From Hyphomicrobiales bacterium (GTDB lineage: Bacteria; Pseudomonadota; Alphaproteobacteria; Rhizobiales; Xanthobacteraceae): a stretch of 64,000 bases of DNA. Shown piece after piece: positions 8,735-20,077 of the stretch. The notes under the pieces were generated by a model. It saw only the letters and a program-made list of their open reading frames with translations, was not told the DNA's origin and searched no databases. The stretch's first letter is position 1. Each line of letters starts with the position of its first letter. Where the stretch lies: NCBI GenBank assembly GCA_017305665.1, contig JAFKKH010000015.1, forward strand, positions 62,001 to 126,000. Direction: 5' to 3'. A program made the translations under genes and the position numbers.

Positions 8735-9975
8735 GTGATCTGTTCCGCCGCGAAGCCGTCGAGCACGCCACCCAGCGGCTGGAGGGTCAGGTTTTTCTGG
8801 CCTCGCCGCTGTCATTGAAAACGCTTGGTCTGTTGCTGTCCGGAATCGTATTCGCCGCAGCGACATTCGCAGCGACCGCCACTTATGCGCGCAAGACAAC
8901 GGTCGCCGGATTTCTCGTACCCGACCAGGGCATGATCCGGATCACCTCGCAGGCACAGGGCACGCTACGAAGCGTTCTCGTCAAAGAGGGCGACGTTGTC
9001 GAGAAGGGAACGCGCCTTGCGATCCTCGATGTTTCGACGGCGACCGCAACCGGCAATACCGGCGAGGCGCTTCTCAAGGGCTTCCAATCGGAATCGCTTG
9101 CGGCGAAGTCGCGCGCCGAATCGAAACTTGCGTTGCTGCAGGTGGAGCGGGATCAGGCAAAGATCCGGGCCAGCAAGAGCGAAGATGAACTCGCCGAAGT
9201 TGCTCGACAGATCGAGCTGCAGCAGGAGCGGCTCAAGCTCGCGCGCGACGAAGTGGATCGTGGCGTCGCCATCGCAGCCAAAGGCTATATGCCGAAACGC
9301 GAGGTCGATCAGCGCCGGCTGGCCGCGCTGGCGATCGAGCAGGACCTTGCCGGCGCGCGTCGTCAGCAGGCGACGGTGCAGCGTGAACTCGCCGACGTCA
9401 AAGCGCGGCTGGTGTCGATCCCGCTCGAGATCGAGGCAGCTAAATCCGACGCCGATGTCGCCCAGGCGACGCTCGAGCAGCGCCGTGCCGAATCGGAATC
9501 GCGGCGCCTGCAATTCTTCGTGGCGCCGACCGCCGGCCGGATCGCGGCGCTTCCGGTCAGCGACGGTCAGGCCGTTGCGGCGGGCGGCATCGTCGCGGTG
9601 GTCATTCCCGCCGGCAGCCAGATCGAGGCTGAACTGCTGGCGCCGTCGCGCGCGATCGGCTTCGTCCGGCCCGGGCAGCAGGTCGAGCTCAGCCTGCAGG
9701 CCTTTCCCTACCAGCGCTTCGGAACGGTGCGGGGAACGGTGAGAACCGTCTCGACCACGGTGCTCGGTCCGGCGGATGTCGGCTTTCCCGGCCTCGACAT
9801 CAAGGAGCCGGTGTTCCGGATCCGCGTCTCGCTCAGCCGCAATGTGATGGAAGCCTATGGCCAGCCCGTACCGATGCAGCCGGGGATGCTGGTGTCGGCC
9901 GAAATCGTGTTCGAGCATCGCAGTCTCCTGCGTTGGCTGTTCGATCCGATCTATGCCGTGGGGCGGCGCGCATGA
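8731..9975 (+). CDS. HlyD-family membrane fusion protein of a peptide/protein exporter
   Basis: This 414-residue periplasmic adaptor links an inner-membrane ABC exporter to an outer-membrane channel. A cytoplasmic N-terminus of about 30 residues is followed by one membrane helix (about 31-52) and a first lipoyl half-motif (GTLRSVLVKEGDVVEKGTRL, about 74-93). A long charged coiled coil rich in Q/E/R/K follows (about 115-265), then a second lipoyl half (APTAGRIAALPVSDGQAV) and a beta-barrel domain. The start codon overlaps the stop of the redox protein by four bases (ATGA), and its own stop overlaps the ABC exporter start in the same way. No TolC-type partner gene is in the window, so the outer channel must be encoded elsewhere. 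Confidence 0.92.
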   Translation: MSDLFRREAVEHATQRLEGQVFLASPLSLKTLGLLLSGIVFAAATFAATATYARKTTVAGFLVPDQGMIRITSQAQGTLRSVLVKEGDVVEKGTRLAILDVSTATATGNTGEALLKGFQSESLAAKSRAESKLALLQVERDQAKIRASKSEDELAEVARQIELQQERLKLARDEVDRGVAIAAKGYMPKREVDQRRLAALAIEQDLAGARRQQATVQRELADVKARLVSIPLEIEAAKSDADVAQATLEQRRAESESRRLQFFVAPTAGRIAALPVSDGQAVAAGGIVAVVIPAGSQIEAELLAPSRAIGFVRPGQQVELSLQAFPYQRFGTVRGTVRTVSTTVLGPADVGFPGLDIKEPVFRIRVSLSRNVMEAYGQPVPMQPGMLVSAEIVFEHRSLLRWLFDPIYAVGRRA

Positions 9976-12137
9976 ACATTCTCCAACAACTCAATCTCGG
10001 TCGGCGGACGCTTCCCGTCGTGGTGGCATCGGAAGCCGCGGAGTGCGGTCTGGCATGTCTCGCCATGATCTCGCGCTATCACGGCCATGACGTCGATCTG
10101 AACGCACTGCGTCAGCGGTTTGCGGTGTCGATGGCCGGTGCTTCGCTGAGGAGCCTGATGGGAATTGCGGATCAGCTCGGCTTTTCCACGCGCGCGATCC
10201 GCGTCGAGCTGTCAGCGCTGTCGAAGGTCCAGTTGCCTGCCATCGCGCACTGGGATCTCAATCATTTCGTGGTGCTGAAATCGGTCACGTCGAAGGGCAT
10301 CACGGTCCATGATCCCGCGATCGGGCTTCGCTCCTTCACGATGGCGGAGGCCTCGAAGCATCTGACCGGCGTGATTCTCGAGTTGGCGCGAAGCGAAACT
10401 TTCGAGCCGCTCGAAGCGCGCCTGCCAATGAAACTGTCGCTGCTCTGGTCGAAGATGAACGGCTGGGGCTGGGCGGTCGCGCAGGTGATGATTTTGTCGG
10501 TGGCGCTGCAGATCGCGGCTTTCGTCATGCCGCTGCAGATGCAGCTTGTGGTCGACGAGGCGCTGGCGCAATCCGACCGTCAGTTACTGACAGTGATCGC
10601 GCTCGGATTCGGCGCGCTGGTGGTTATCCAGGCCGGGCTGGAGGCGATCCGCGGCTGGGCGCTGCGCATCTTCGGTCAGCTGCTGAGTTTCCAGATCACC
10701 GGCAACCTGGTCCGGCATCTGCTGCGACTGCCCAACGACTATTTCGAGAAACGTCACGTCGGCGACATCATCTCGCGTCTCGGCTCGGTCAAGCCGGTGC
10801 AGGATGCTATCACGCAGGGCGTGATCGGCACCGTTATCGACGGCATCATGGCGCTGATCGCCGGCTTCATCCTGTTCTTCTATTCGGCGACGCTCGCGAT
10901 CATCGTGATCGTCGGCGTGCTGATCAATCTCGGCATCACGCTGGCGCTGTTTCCGGGCACCAAGCGGCGCATGTCGGAGTCGATCGTCGCCGAGGCCAAG
11001 GAGCAATCGCACCTGATCGAGACGATCCGCGCCGCGACGACGCTGAAACTGCTGGGGCGGGAATCGGTGCGGGAAGCGACCTGGCGCAACCTGCACGTCG
11101 AAACCACCAACGCCAACATCGCCGTCGGCCGCTACCAGATTTCTCAGACCTTCCTGCAATCGGTCGTCACCGGACTGCAGACCGTGATCGTGATCTACGT
11201 CGCCGGCACGACGATTCTCTCAGGCGCCGGCTTCTCGGTCGGCATGATCTTCTCATTCCTGTCCTACCGGCAGACCTTCACCGACCGCGCCATGGCGCTG
11301 GTCAACCAGATGGTGCAGTTCCGTCTGCTGCGGCTGCACCTCGATCGTCTGTCCGATATCGTGACGACGCGGTCCGAGATCACGCAGGGGCTGCCCGGAT
11401 TGCTCGTCAATCAGGGCCACATGCGATTGAAGAACGTCTGCTTCCGCTATGGCATCAGCGATCCGCTGATCCTCGAGGACATCAACCTCGAAATCCGGCA
11501 GGGCGACTATGTCGCGATCCAGGGTGGATCCGGCGGCGGCAAGACCACGCTGCTCAAGCTTATGCTCGGACTGATCCATCCGACCGACGGCACGATCGAA
11601 CTCGACGGGCATCGCGCCACGGCGGAGCGCTGGCGGAGCTGGCGTCAGAGTGTCGGCGTCGTTGCGCAGGACGACCGGCTGATGTCCGGCACCATTTCGG
11701 AAAACATCGCGGGCTTCGATCCGAACCTCGACATGGAGCGCGTGGTCGCGGCCGCCCATGCCGCCCGCGTGCATGCGGACATCATGCGCTTCCCGATGCA
11801 GTATCTCAGCCTGGTCGGCGACATGGGCTCGACGCTGTCGGGCGGCCAGCGGCAGCGCGTGCTGCTGGCGCGGGCGCTCTACCGCCAGCCGCAGATTCTG
11901 ATTCTCGACGAAGGCACTGCGAACCTCGACGAGCAGAACGAGGAATTGATCGCCGACCTGATCGACCAGATGAACATCACGCGCATCGTGGTGGCGCATC
12001 GCCCGGCGCTGCTGCGGCGCGCGCGGCGCGTGTTCGCGGTCGAGAATCGCAGGCTGGTGCAGGTGAGCGGAACCGAGACGGCACGCCGCGAGGTGTTGGC
12101 CGAGGCCGTCCCGCTGTCCGTGGCTCCGCCGCAGTGA
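9972..12137 (+). CDS. C39-peptidase ABC exporter (bacteriocin/microcin type)
   Basis: This 721-residue protein starts at the ATG overlapping the HlyD stop. It contains an N-terminal C39 domain (about 10-135), six membrane helices (about 160-440), and an ABC ATPase with Walker A GGSGGGKT, signature LSGGQRQR, Walker B ILILDEG and a switch histidine in VVAHRP. C39 peptidases cleave double-glycine leaders during export. The nucleophile and base are present (Cys25 in AAECGLAC, His98 in LNHFVV, Asp114 in VHDP). However, the oxyanion glutamine normally six residues before the cysteine is replaced by Ala19 (VVVASEAAEC), so cleavage may be impaired. No substrate peptide gene with a double-glycine leader is evident nearby. 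A bidirectional terminator follows. Confidence 0.93.
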   Translation: MNILQQLNLGRRTLPVVVASEAAECGLACLAMISRYHGHDVDLNALRQRFAVSMAGASLRSLMGIADQLGFSTRAIRVELSALSKVQLPAIAHWDLNHFVVLKSVTSKGITVHDPAIGLRSFTMAEASKHLTGVILELARSETFEPLEARLPMKLSLLWSKMNGWGWAVAQVMILSVALQIAAFVMPLQMQLVVDEALAQSDRQLLTVIALGFGALVVIQAGLEAIRGWALRIFGQLLSFQITGNLVRHLLRLPNDYFEKRHVGDIISRLGSVKPVQDAITQGVIGTVIDGIMALIAGFILFFYSATLAIIVIVGVLINLGITLALFPGTKRRMSESIVAEAKEQSHLIETIRAATTLKLLGRESVREATWRNLHVETTNANIAVGRYQISQTFLQSVVTGLQTVIVIYVAGTTILSGAGFSVGMIFSFLSYRQTFTDRAMALVNQMVQFRLLRLHLDRLSDIVTTRSEITQGLPGLLVNQGHMRLKNVCFRYGISDPLILEDINLEIRQGDYVAIQGGSGGGKTTLLKLMLGLIHPTDGTIELDGHRATAERWRSWRQSVGVVAQDDRLMSGTISENIAGFDPNLDMERVVAAAHAARVHADIMRFPMQYLSLVGDMGSTLSGGQRQRVLLARALYRQPQILILDEGTANLDEQNEELIADLIDQMNITRIVVAHRPALLRRARRVFAVENRRLVQVSGTETARREVLAEAVPLSVAPPQ

Positions 12138-12159
12138 ATGCACCCAGTCTGGAGGCAAG

Positions 12160-12188
12160 AAAAAAGCCGGCAACGAGGCCGGCCTTTT
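12160..12188. terminator. Bidirectional intrinsic terminator between exporter gene and rlpA-like gene
   Basis: GCCGGC at 12166-12171 pairs with GCCGGC at 12178-12183 around a six-base loop. An A-run lies on the left and TTTT on the right. It sits between convergent genes and can serve both. Confidence 0.8.
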
Positions 12189-12221
12189 CCTACGCTTACG
12201 CGACGCAACTTGACGCTACGC

Positions 12222-12731
12222 TTACATGACTTCGGCGACCACGCGGCCAACGCCGCGCCCCGTCAATCCGATCGCCCGAGCAGCGCCCGTCGACAGATCG
12301 AGCACACGGCCGCGAATAAACGGACCGCGATCGTTGATGGTGACGACCACGCTGCGACCGCCGTGGGTGACCTTGAGCTTGGTCCCGAACGGCAGGCTGC
12401 GATGCGCAGCGGTCATGGCGTTCTGGTTGAAGCGCTGGCCGGACGCGGTGCGTCTGCCAGATTCATTGCCGTAATAGGACGCTATGCCCGAGAACGTCCG
12501 GCCCGAACCGGCTGAGTGTCCGATCGACGCATTGGCGTTCATCCAGGACGAGCCCTGGACCGCGGCATGGTGGCCCCGGTGGTGGTGATGGTGGTGGTGC
12601 CGATGGTGATGACGCGAACGCGCCGACGCTTCGGTCACGCTTCCCGCAAGCAGAACAGTTGCGGCGATCAAGGCAACCGCCGTGCGCGGCCGGGTTAGAA
12701 AGCCCAGCGTCGATTTTTGGGAGTGCAGCAT
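12222..12731 (-). CDS. Septal ring lytic transglycosylase RlpA family protein, His-rich
   Basis: This 169-residue secreted protein starts at the ATG at 12731, which has an AGGGGAC ribosome site; a longer frame to 12785 lacks support. The order is a signal peptide (about 15-37, hydrophobic core TAVALIAATVLLAG), a histidine/arginine tract (about 38-55, with a run of seven histidines), a linker, and the double-psi beta-barrel (about 78-169). The barrel holds the family motifs ASYYG, TASGQRFN, TAAHRSLPFGT and NDRGPF. His110 and Asp134 are the likely active-site residues. There is no C-terminal SPOR domain, so septal targeting by denuded glycan is not expected. The His tract may bind metal (inference). 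It shares a terminator with the convergent exporter gene. Confidence 0.88.
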   Translation of the reverse strand: MLHSQKSTLGFLTRPRTAVALIAATVLLAGSVTEASARSRHHHRHHHHHHHRGHHAAVQGSSWMNANASIGHSAGSGRTFSGIASYYGNESGRRTASGQRFNQNAMTAAHRSLPFGTKLKVTHGGRSVVVTINDRGPFIRGRVLDLSTGAARAIGLTGRGVGRVVAEVM

Positions 12732-13374
12732 GTTGAAGTCCCCTGAGAGTAGTATTGCCGTCCCTGCGGCAAGTGGAATCCTCATTCATTGAGTTGGTGG
12801 AGGGTTGAACCCCGAACTACGGCGTAAAATGGGCGGGGAATTGCTTAATGACGCGGCTGAAATATCTTTTGATCAAAGAACAATCACCTGTTAACGCAAT
12901 TAATACTTAGATTTATAGAATGTATACGATAATATACTTTGATATACTGTAAAACGAAGTCATGACAGCGCATGGCCAGCATTCGGCAAGTAATCCGGGT
13001 CGCTTTGACCCGGAGTCGAATTGCGAGGCGGTGAAAGAAATCGCTGCGGCACAGGCATAACTTGTGTTGGCCAGCGGCCCGGCGAAGGGCCCTGAAATAC
13101 TGCGCGGTACAAAGGCTGGCCGCGCCTCGGCAAGGAACGATTCTCTTTGTTGGTGAATACGCGCTCCGTGCGACAAGGCATCGCCTCACGCTCCCGTCAT
13201 GTTGCACCTGCGCGTGCGCTATGTTAGCAAAGCCGCGATTTTAACGCTGCCGGTCCGCTTTGGACCGGCCGAAAATCGAAGTTCCTCTTGAATTCCAAGG
13301 GCTTGGGCCGCCTTAACGCCGCACGATGGCGACGGTTTTTCCCTTGCGAATTTGACAGCTTGAAGAGCGCTCTG
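12732..13374. other. 643-base intergenic region with a very AT-rich core
   Basis: No convincing gene is seen here. Bases 12841-12960 are far richer in A/T than the surroundings; 12901-12960 is about 23% GC by hand count, in a chromosome near 65%. The core holds GTATA (12922-12926) and TATAC (12933-12937) as an inverted repeat, and a second TATAC at 12943-12947, one helical turn away. This region carries the promoters of the divergent rlpA-like gene and probably of the atp operon. Confidence 0.6.
12922..12947. promoter_or_regulatory. TATAC inverted/direct repeat cluster, possible operator
   Basis: GTATA-N6-TATAC forms an inverted repeat and TATAC recurs ten bases on, all within an AT-rich island between rlpA-like and atpH. 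The helical phasing suggests a protein-binding site, but no known consensus is recognised and AT-richness alone can create such matches. Confidence 0.35.
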
Positions 13375-15467
<2,093 letters not shown>

Positions 15468-15474
15468 TTTTTCT

Positions 15475-15495
15475 GGCCGGGGACGCTCCCCGGCC
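15475..15495 (+). other. Perfect 9-bp hairpin in the atpA-atpG gap
   Basis: GGCCGGGGA pairs with TCCCCGGCC around CGC. No T-run follows in the operon direction, so it is not a standard terminator. It may protect or process the atpA 3' end. Confidence 0.6.
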
Positions 15496-15612
15496 ATTCA
15501 CGCACTTTGCGCGTGGACGAATTCAAGACGTGAATGTCCGGCACGCGGTCGGGCATGACGAACGAGGGGTTTGCGACCTGGTCTCGGGCCGGTCGTCAGG
15601 GTGAGATAAAGA

Positions 15613-16491
15613 ATGGCGTCTCTCAAGGACATGCGTGTCCGTATCGCCTCGACCAAGGCGACGCAGAAGATCACCAAGGCCATGCAGATGGTCGCGGCGT
15701 CGAAATTGCGCCGCGCGCAGAACGCTGCCGAAGCTGCGCGCCCCTATGCCGAGAAAATGGATCAGGTGATCTCGAACATCGCCAGCGCCGCAGCCGGTTC
15801 CGGCAGCGCGCCAGTCCTGCTTGGCGGTACCGGCAAGGATCAGGTGCACCTACTGCTGGTTTGCACCGGCGAGCGCGGCCTGTCCGGCGCTTTCAATTCC
15901 TCGATCGTGCGCCTTGCTCGCGAACATGCGCTGGCGCTGATGAATCAGGGCAAAGAGGTCAAGTTCTTCTGCGTCGGCCGCAAGGGCTACGAGCAGCTTC
16001 GCCGCACCTTCGAACGGCAGATCGTCGAACACCTCGATCTGCGGTCTGTTCGTCAGATCGGCTTTGTGAATGCAGAGGACATCGCCAAGAAGGTCATCGC
16101 ACGCTTCGAGGCGGGTGAATTCGACGTCTGCACGCTGTTCTATTCGCGCTTCAAGTCGGTGATCGCGCAGATCCCGACCGCGCAGCAGATCATCCCGCTC
16201 AAGGTCGATGCTCCGGCGGCGAATGCCGGTCCGGCGACATCGTATGAGTACGAGCCGGAGGAGGATGAAATCCTGACCCGGCTGCTGCCGCGCAACCTTG
16301 CGGTGCAGATTTTCCGCGCGCTGCTGGAGAACAACGCGTCGTTCTATGGCGCGCAGATGAGCGCAATGGACAACGCGACCCGCAACGCGGGCGAGATGAT
16401 CCGCAAGCAGACCCTGATCTACAACCGAACCCGTCAGGCGATGATCACGAAGGAACTGATCGAGATCATCTCCGGCGCCGAAGCAGTTTAA
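15613..16491 (+). CDS. atpG: F1F0 ATP synthase gamma subunit
   Basis: This is the 292-residue central rotor shaft. The N-terminal helix ([20 protein letters not shown], then [16 protein letters not shown]) and the C-terminal helix ([18 protein letters not shown], then [15 protein letters not shown]) form the coiled coil inside the F1 hexamer. [15 protein letters not shown] marks the globular domain. It is full length. Its stop is only 22 bases from ohr, which interrupts the usual atpG-atpD adjacency. Confidence 0.97.
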   Translation: MASLKDMRVRIASTKATQKITKAMQMVAASKLRRAQNAAEAARPYAEKMDQVISNIASAAAGSGSAPVLLGGTGKDQVHLLLVCTGERGLSGAFNSSIVRLAREHALALMNQGKEVKFFCVGRKGYEQLRRTFERQIVEHLDLRSVRQIGFVNAEDIAKKVIARFEAGEFDVCTLFYSRFKSVIAQIPTAQQIIPLKVDAPAANAGPATSYEYEPEEDEILTRLLPRNLAVQIFRALLENNASFYGAQMSAMDNATRNAGEMIRKQTLIYNRTRQAMITKELIEIISGAEAV

Positions 16492-16513
16492 GTCGACCGA
16501 ACGGGAGTTTGTC

Positions 16514-16918
16514 ATGGCTTATTCGACAAAGGCGACGACCAAGGGCGGCCGCAACGGCCGCGCGATCCTCGACAATGGCGGTCTCGCGCTCGCCATGGGC
16601 CTGCCCAAGGAGATGGGTGGCGCCGGCGAGGGGCATAATCCCGAGCAGTTGTTCGCGCTCGGCTGGTCGGCCTGCTTCGGCCAGGCGGTGCTGGCGCTTG
16701 CCAAGAAACACGATCTCGATGGTCAGGCGGCCGAAGTCGGTTGCAACGTCACCATCGACAAGGATGAAGTCAGCTTCGCGCTGAAGGCCGAACTCACGCT
16801 GCGCATTCCCGGCGCCGACAAGGACAAGGTCAAGGCGCTGCTCGAAGACGCTCACAAGATCTGCCCGTATTCGCGGGCGACACGCAACAACGTGCCGGTG
16901 ACGCTCAGCGTCCTCTGA
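16514..16918 (+). CDS. ohr: Organic hydroperoxide resistance protein (Ohr/OsmC family) inside the atp operon
   Basis: Ohr is a thiol peroxidase that reduces organic (fatty-acid) hydroperoxides using lipoylated or dihydrolipoyl partners. The 134-residue protein has the paired cysteines Cys54 (LGWSACFGQA) and Cys117 (HKICPYSRAT). It also has Arg16 (NGRA) and Glu44 (NPEQLF), which match the Arg/Glu pair that positions the peroxidatic cysteine. The RBS is CGGGAG. It sits between atpG (22-base gap) and atpD (28-base gap), all on the same strand, so it is probably co-transcribed with ATP synthase. No OhrR-type MarR regulator is adjacent. Family assignment is strong; the placement is the oddity. Confidence 0.92.
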   Translation: MAYSTKATTKGGRNGRAILDNGGLALAMGLPKEMGGAGEGHNPEQLFALGWSACFGQAVLALAKKHDLDGQAAEVGCNVTIDKDEVSFALKAELTLRIPGADKDKVKALLEDAHKICPYSRATRNNVPVTLSVL

Positions 16919-16934
16919 CACGCGTATTCGCTAA

Positions 16935-18377
<1,443 letters not shown>

Positions 18378-18385
18378 GACGTTAT

Positions 18386-18463
18386 CGTCATTGCCGGGCT
18401 TGACCCGGCAATCCATCGATAAAAGTTTTTGACAGATGGACCCGCGGGTCGGACCCGCGGGTG
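18386..18463. repeat. Composite palindromic repeat (paired hairpins) between atpD and atpC
   Basis: The first hairpin is TTGCCGGG/CCCGGCAA (18391-18411). Inverted TCCATC (18412-18417) and GATGGA (18435-18440) follow, then a second hairpin with ACCCGCGGGT units (to 18463). The same architecture recurs at 54772-54848. It resembles the REP/BIME-type repeats of Bradyrhizobium-group genomes. Its place inside the operon could affect atpC mRNA level. Confidence 0.75.
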
Positions 18464-18484
18464 GCAGCAGAGAGACTGGGCACC

Positions 18485-18892
18485 ATGGCCACGTTCCACT
18501 TCGATCTCGTCTCGCCTGAAAAGCTCTCTTTCTCCGGAGAGGTCGATCAGGTCGATGTTCCCGGCGTCGAGGGCGATTTCGGCGTACTCGCCGGACATGC
18601 GCCGGTCGTTGCCGCGGTTCGCCCGGGCATCCTGACCGTGACCACGGGCGGGACGCATCAGAAGATCATCGTGCTCGGCGGCCTTGCCGAAGTATCGGAC
18701 AAGGGCCTGACCGTGCTCGCCGATGTCGCGACCTCGATCCAGGAGCTCGATCGCGCGAAATTCGCCGACACGATCGCAAGCATGGAAGCGAAGCTCGCTG
18801 AAAAGGAAGGCTCGGAACTGGATCATGCCATCGAGCGACTCGATCATTTCAAGAGCATCCAGCACCAGCTCAACACCACGGCGCTGCACTGA
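18485..18892 (+). CDS. atpC: F1F0 ATP synthase epsilon subunit
   Basis: This 135-residue protein starts at the ATG at 18485; the frame extends upstream only into repeat sequence. The N-terminal beta-sandwich ([36 protein letters not shown]) and a short C-terminal helical part are typical of alphaproteobacterial epsilon. It regulates rotary ATPase activity at the base of the central stalk. It is the last gene of atpHAG-ohr-DC and is followed by a Rhizobiales palindromic repeat and a bidirectional terminator. Confidence 0.95.
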   Translation: MATFHFDLVSPEKLSFSGEVDQVDVPGVEGDFGVLAGHAPVVAAVRPGILTVTTGGTHQKIIVLGGLAEVSDKGLTVLADVATSIQELDRAKFADTIASMEAKLAEKEGSELDHAIERLDHFKSIQHQLNTTALH

Positions 18893-18900
18893 ACAGCGCG

Positions 18901-18956
18901 AGAGCATGATCCCGAAAGGTGGGATCCCGGTTTTCGAACAAGATCATCCTCAATCA
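18901..18956. repeat. Rhizobiales-type GATCATGCTC palindromic repeat
   Basis: The stretch begins AGAGCATGATCCCGAAAGGT and ends near CAAGATCATCCTCA. It matches the general plan of a short repeat widespread between genes in Rhizobiales (outer GAGCATGATC/GATCATGCTC arms, inner GTGGGA..CCGGTTTTC). Only one copy is seen in this window. Confidence 0.65.
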
Positions 18957-18974
18957 GGAAGAGTTGGTCGAACG

Positions 18975-19008
18975 AAAAAAGGGCGCCTTGCAGCGCCCTT
19001 TTTCTTTT
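18975..19008. terminator. Bidirectional intrinsic terminator after atpC
   Basis: AAAAAAGGGCGC at 18975-18986 pairs with GCGCCCTTTTT at 18993-19003 around a six-base loop. It lies between the convergent atpC and a Nudix gene, and has A-run and T-run flanks suited to both directions. Confidence 0.88.
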
Positions 19009-19020
19009 GCCGTGCGTGCG

Positions 19021-19518
19021 TCAGGTGAACCGCGCGAACCGTTCAGCCACCGTGCGATAGACGTCGCGCCGGAACGGCACCACGAGGTCGGCGACGCGGT
19101 CGAGACGTTCCCAGCGCCAGCTATCGAATTCAGGCGGCTGCCCGTTGCGCGGTGTCAACGGATCGATGTCGGCGTCGCGTCCTGAGAAGCGCAGCGCGAA
19201 CCACTTCTGCCGCTGGCCGCGAAACTTCGCCAGGCGATGGGTCTGCGGGCCGGCGTACGGCGGAAATTCGTAGGTGAGCCAGTCGGTCTCGCCGAGATAA
19301 TCGGCAGCGGTGACGCCGGTCTCTTCCCACAACTCACGCATCACTGCATCGCGCGGGTTCTCGTCGGCGTCGATTCCGCCTTGCGGCATCTGCCATGCGA
19401 GTCCGGGCAGGATGATTTCGGGGCCGTCGTCCCTGAAGCGCCGTCCAATCAGAACCTGGCCACCCGCGTTGAACAGCGCAATGCCGACATTGGGACGGTA
19501 AGGCTTGTTGTCGCTCAT
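19021..19518 (-). CDS. Nudix hydrolase, RppH-like paralogue
   Basis: This 165-residue protein carries a full Nudix box (GGIDADENPRDAVMRELWEE followed by TGV) near residues 47-69, so it binds Mg and hydrolyses nucleoside-diphosphate-linked substrates. The start PYRPNVGIALFN and the segment GQRQKWFALRFSG are typical of the RppH/IalA group (RNA 5' pyrophosphohydrolase or dinucleoside polyphosphate hydrolase). It lies directly downstream of a second, clearly homologous gene (six-base gap), so the two form a tandem pair. Which one is the main RNA pyrophosphohydrolase cannot be decided from sequence; this copy has the more canonical box. Confidence 0.88.
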   Translation of the reverse strand: MSDNKPYRPNVGIALFNAGGQVLIGRRFRDDGPEIILPGLAWQMPQGGIDADENPRDAVMRELWEETGVTAADYLGETDWLTYEFPPYAGPQTHRLAKFRGQRQKWFALRFSGRDADIDPLTPRNGQPPEFDSWRWERLDRVADLVVPFRRDVYRTVAERFARFT

Positions 19519-19524
19519 CGCGAG

Positions 19525-20028
19525 TTAGCTGCCCGAAAGGTCCGCGAATTCCTTGACCACGCGCTCATAAACCGGGCGCTTGAACGGCACGATCAGCCTG
19601 GTCAGGTTCTGCATCGGCTCCCAGCGCCAGGTGATGAATTCCGGTTTATGACCATCGCCGGGATTGGCGACGTTGATCTCCTTGTCGTCGCCGGTGAAGC
19701 GTATCGCGTACCACTTCTGGCGCTGGCCGCGATACCGGCCCTTCCATGCCCGCCCGGCCACGGTGCGGGGAATGTCGTAGATCAGCCAGTCGGAAACCTC
19801 GGCGATCTTTTCGACCGAGCGGACGCTGGTCTCCTCGTAGAGTTCGCGCTTCGCCGCGAGCCAGGTATCCTCGCCGGGATCGACGCCGCCTTGCGGCATC
19901 TGCCAGACATGCTGGTCGTCGACGTGCTCGATGCCGCCGGCGCGGCGGCCGATGAAGACGAGCCCTTGCGCGTTGAGAAGCATCATGCCGACGCATGTTC
20001 GATAGGGCAGGTCGTCGTAGCGCGTCAT
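19525..20028 (-). CDS. rppH: RNA pyrophosphohydrolase RppH-like Nudix hydrolase
   Basis: This 167-residue protein with [12 protein letters not shown] and [14 protein letters not shown] is the first gene of a tandem Nudix pair. The Nudix box ([20 protein letters not shown] then TSV) keeps the catalytic REXXEE glutamates but has Ser where the final Gly is usual. RppH removes pyrophosphate from RNA 5' ends and triggers decay; related proteins hydrolyse dinucleoside polyphosphates. It lies 49 bases downstream of the divergent polysaccharide deacetylase gene, with which it may be co-transcribed. Confidence 0.85.
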   Translation of the reverse strand: MTRYDDLPYRTCVGMMLLNAQGLVFIGRRAGGIEHVDDQHVWQMPQGGVDPGEDTWLAAKRELYEETSVRSVEKIAEVSDWLIYDIPRTVAGRAWKGRYRGQRQKWYAIRFTGDDKEINVANPGDGHKPEFITWRWEPMQNLTRLIVPFKRPVYERVVKEFADLSGS

Positions 20029-20077
20029 TCCGTCAATGCCTCTTCCACCTCCACTGCTCGGTAACAGAGCGGGGAGG

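Noticed and set aside
12849-12911. Twenty-residue ORF in the AT-rich gap (MTRLKYLLIKEQ...) as a possible exporter substrate
   Set aside because: It has no RBS, no double-glycine leader and lies beyond the terminator and rlpA-like gene; AT-rich DNA easily gives such ORFs.
13288-13374. Longer atpH start at 13288
   Set aside because: The extra 29 residues are unlike any delta subunit; GTG 13375 gives the standard 186-residue protein.
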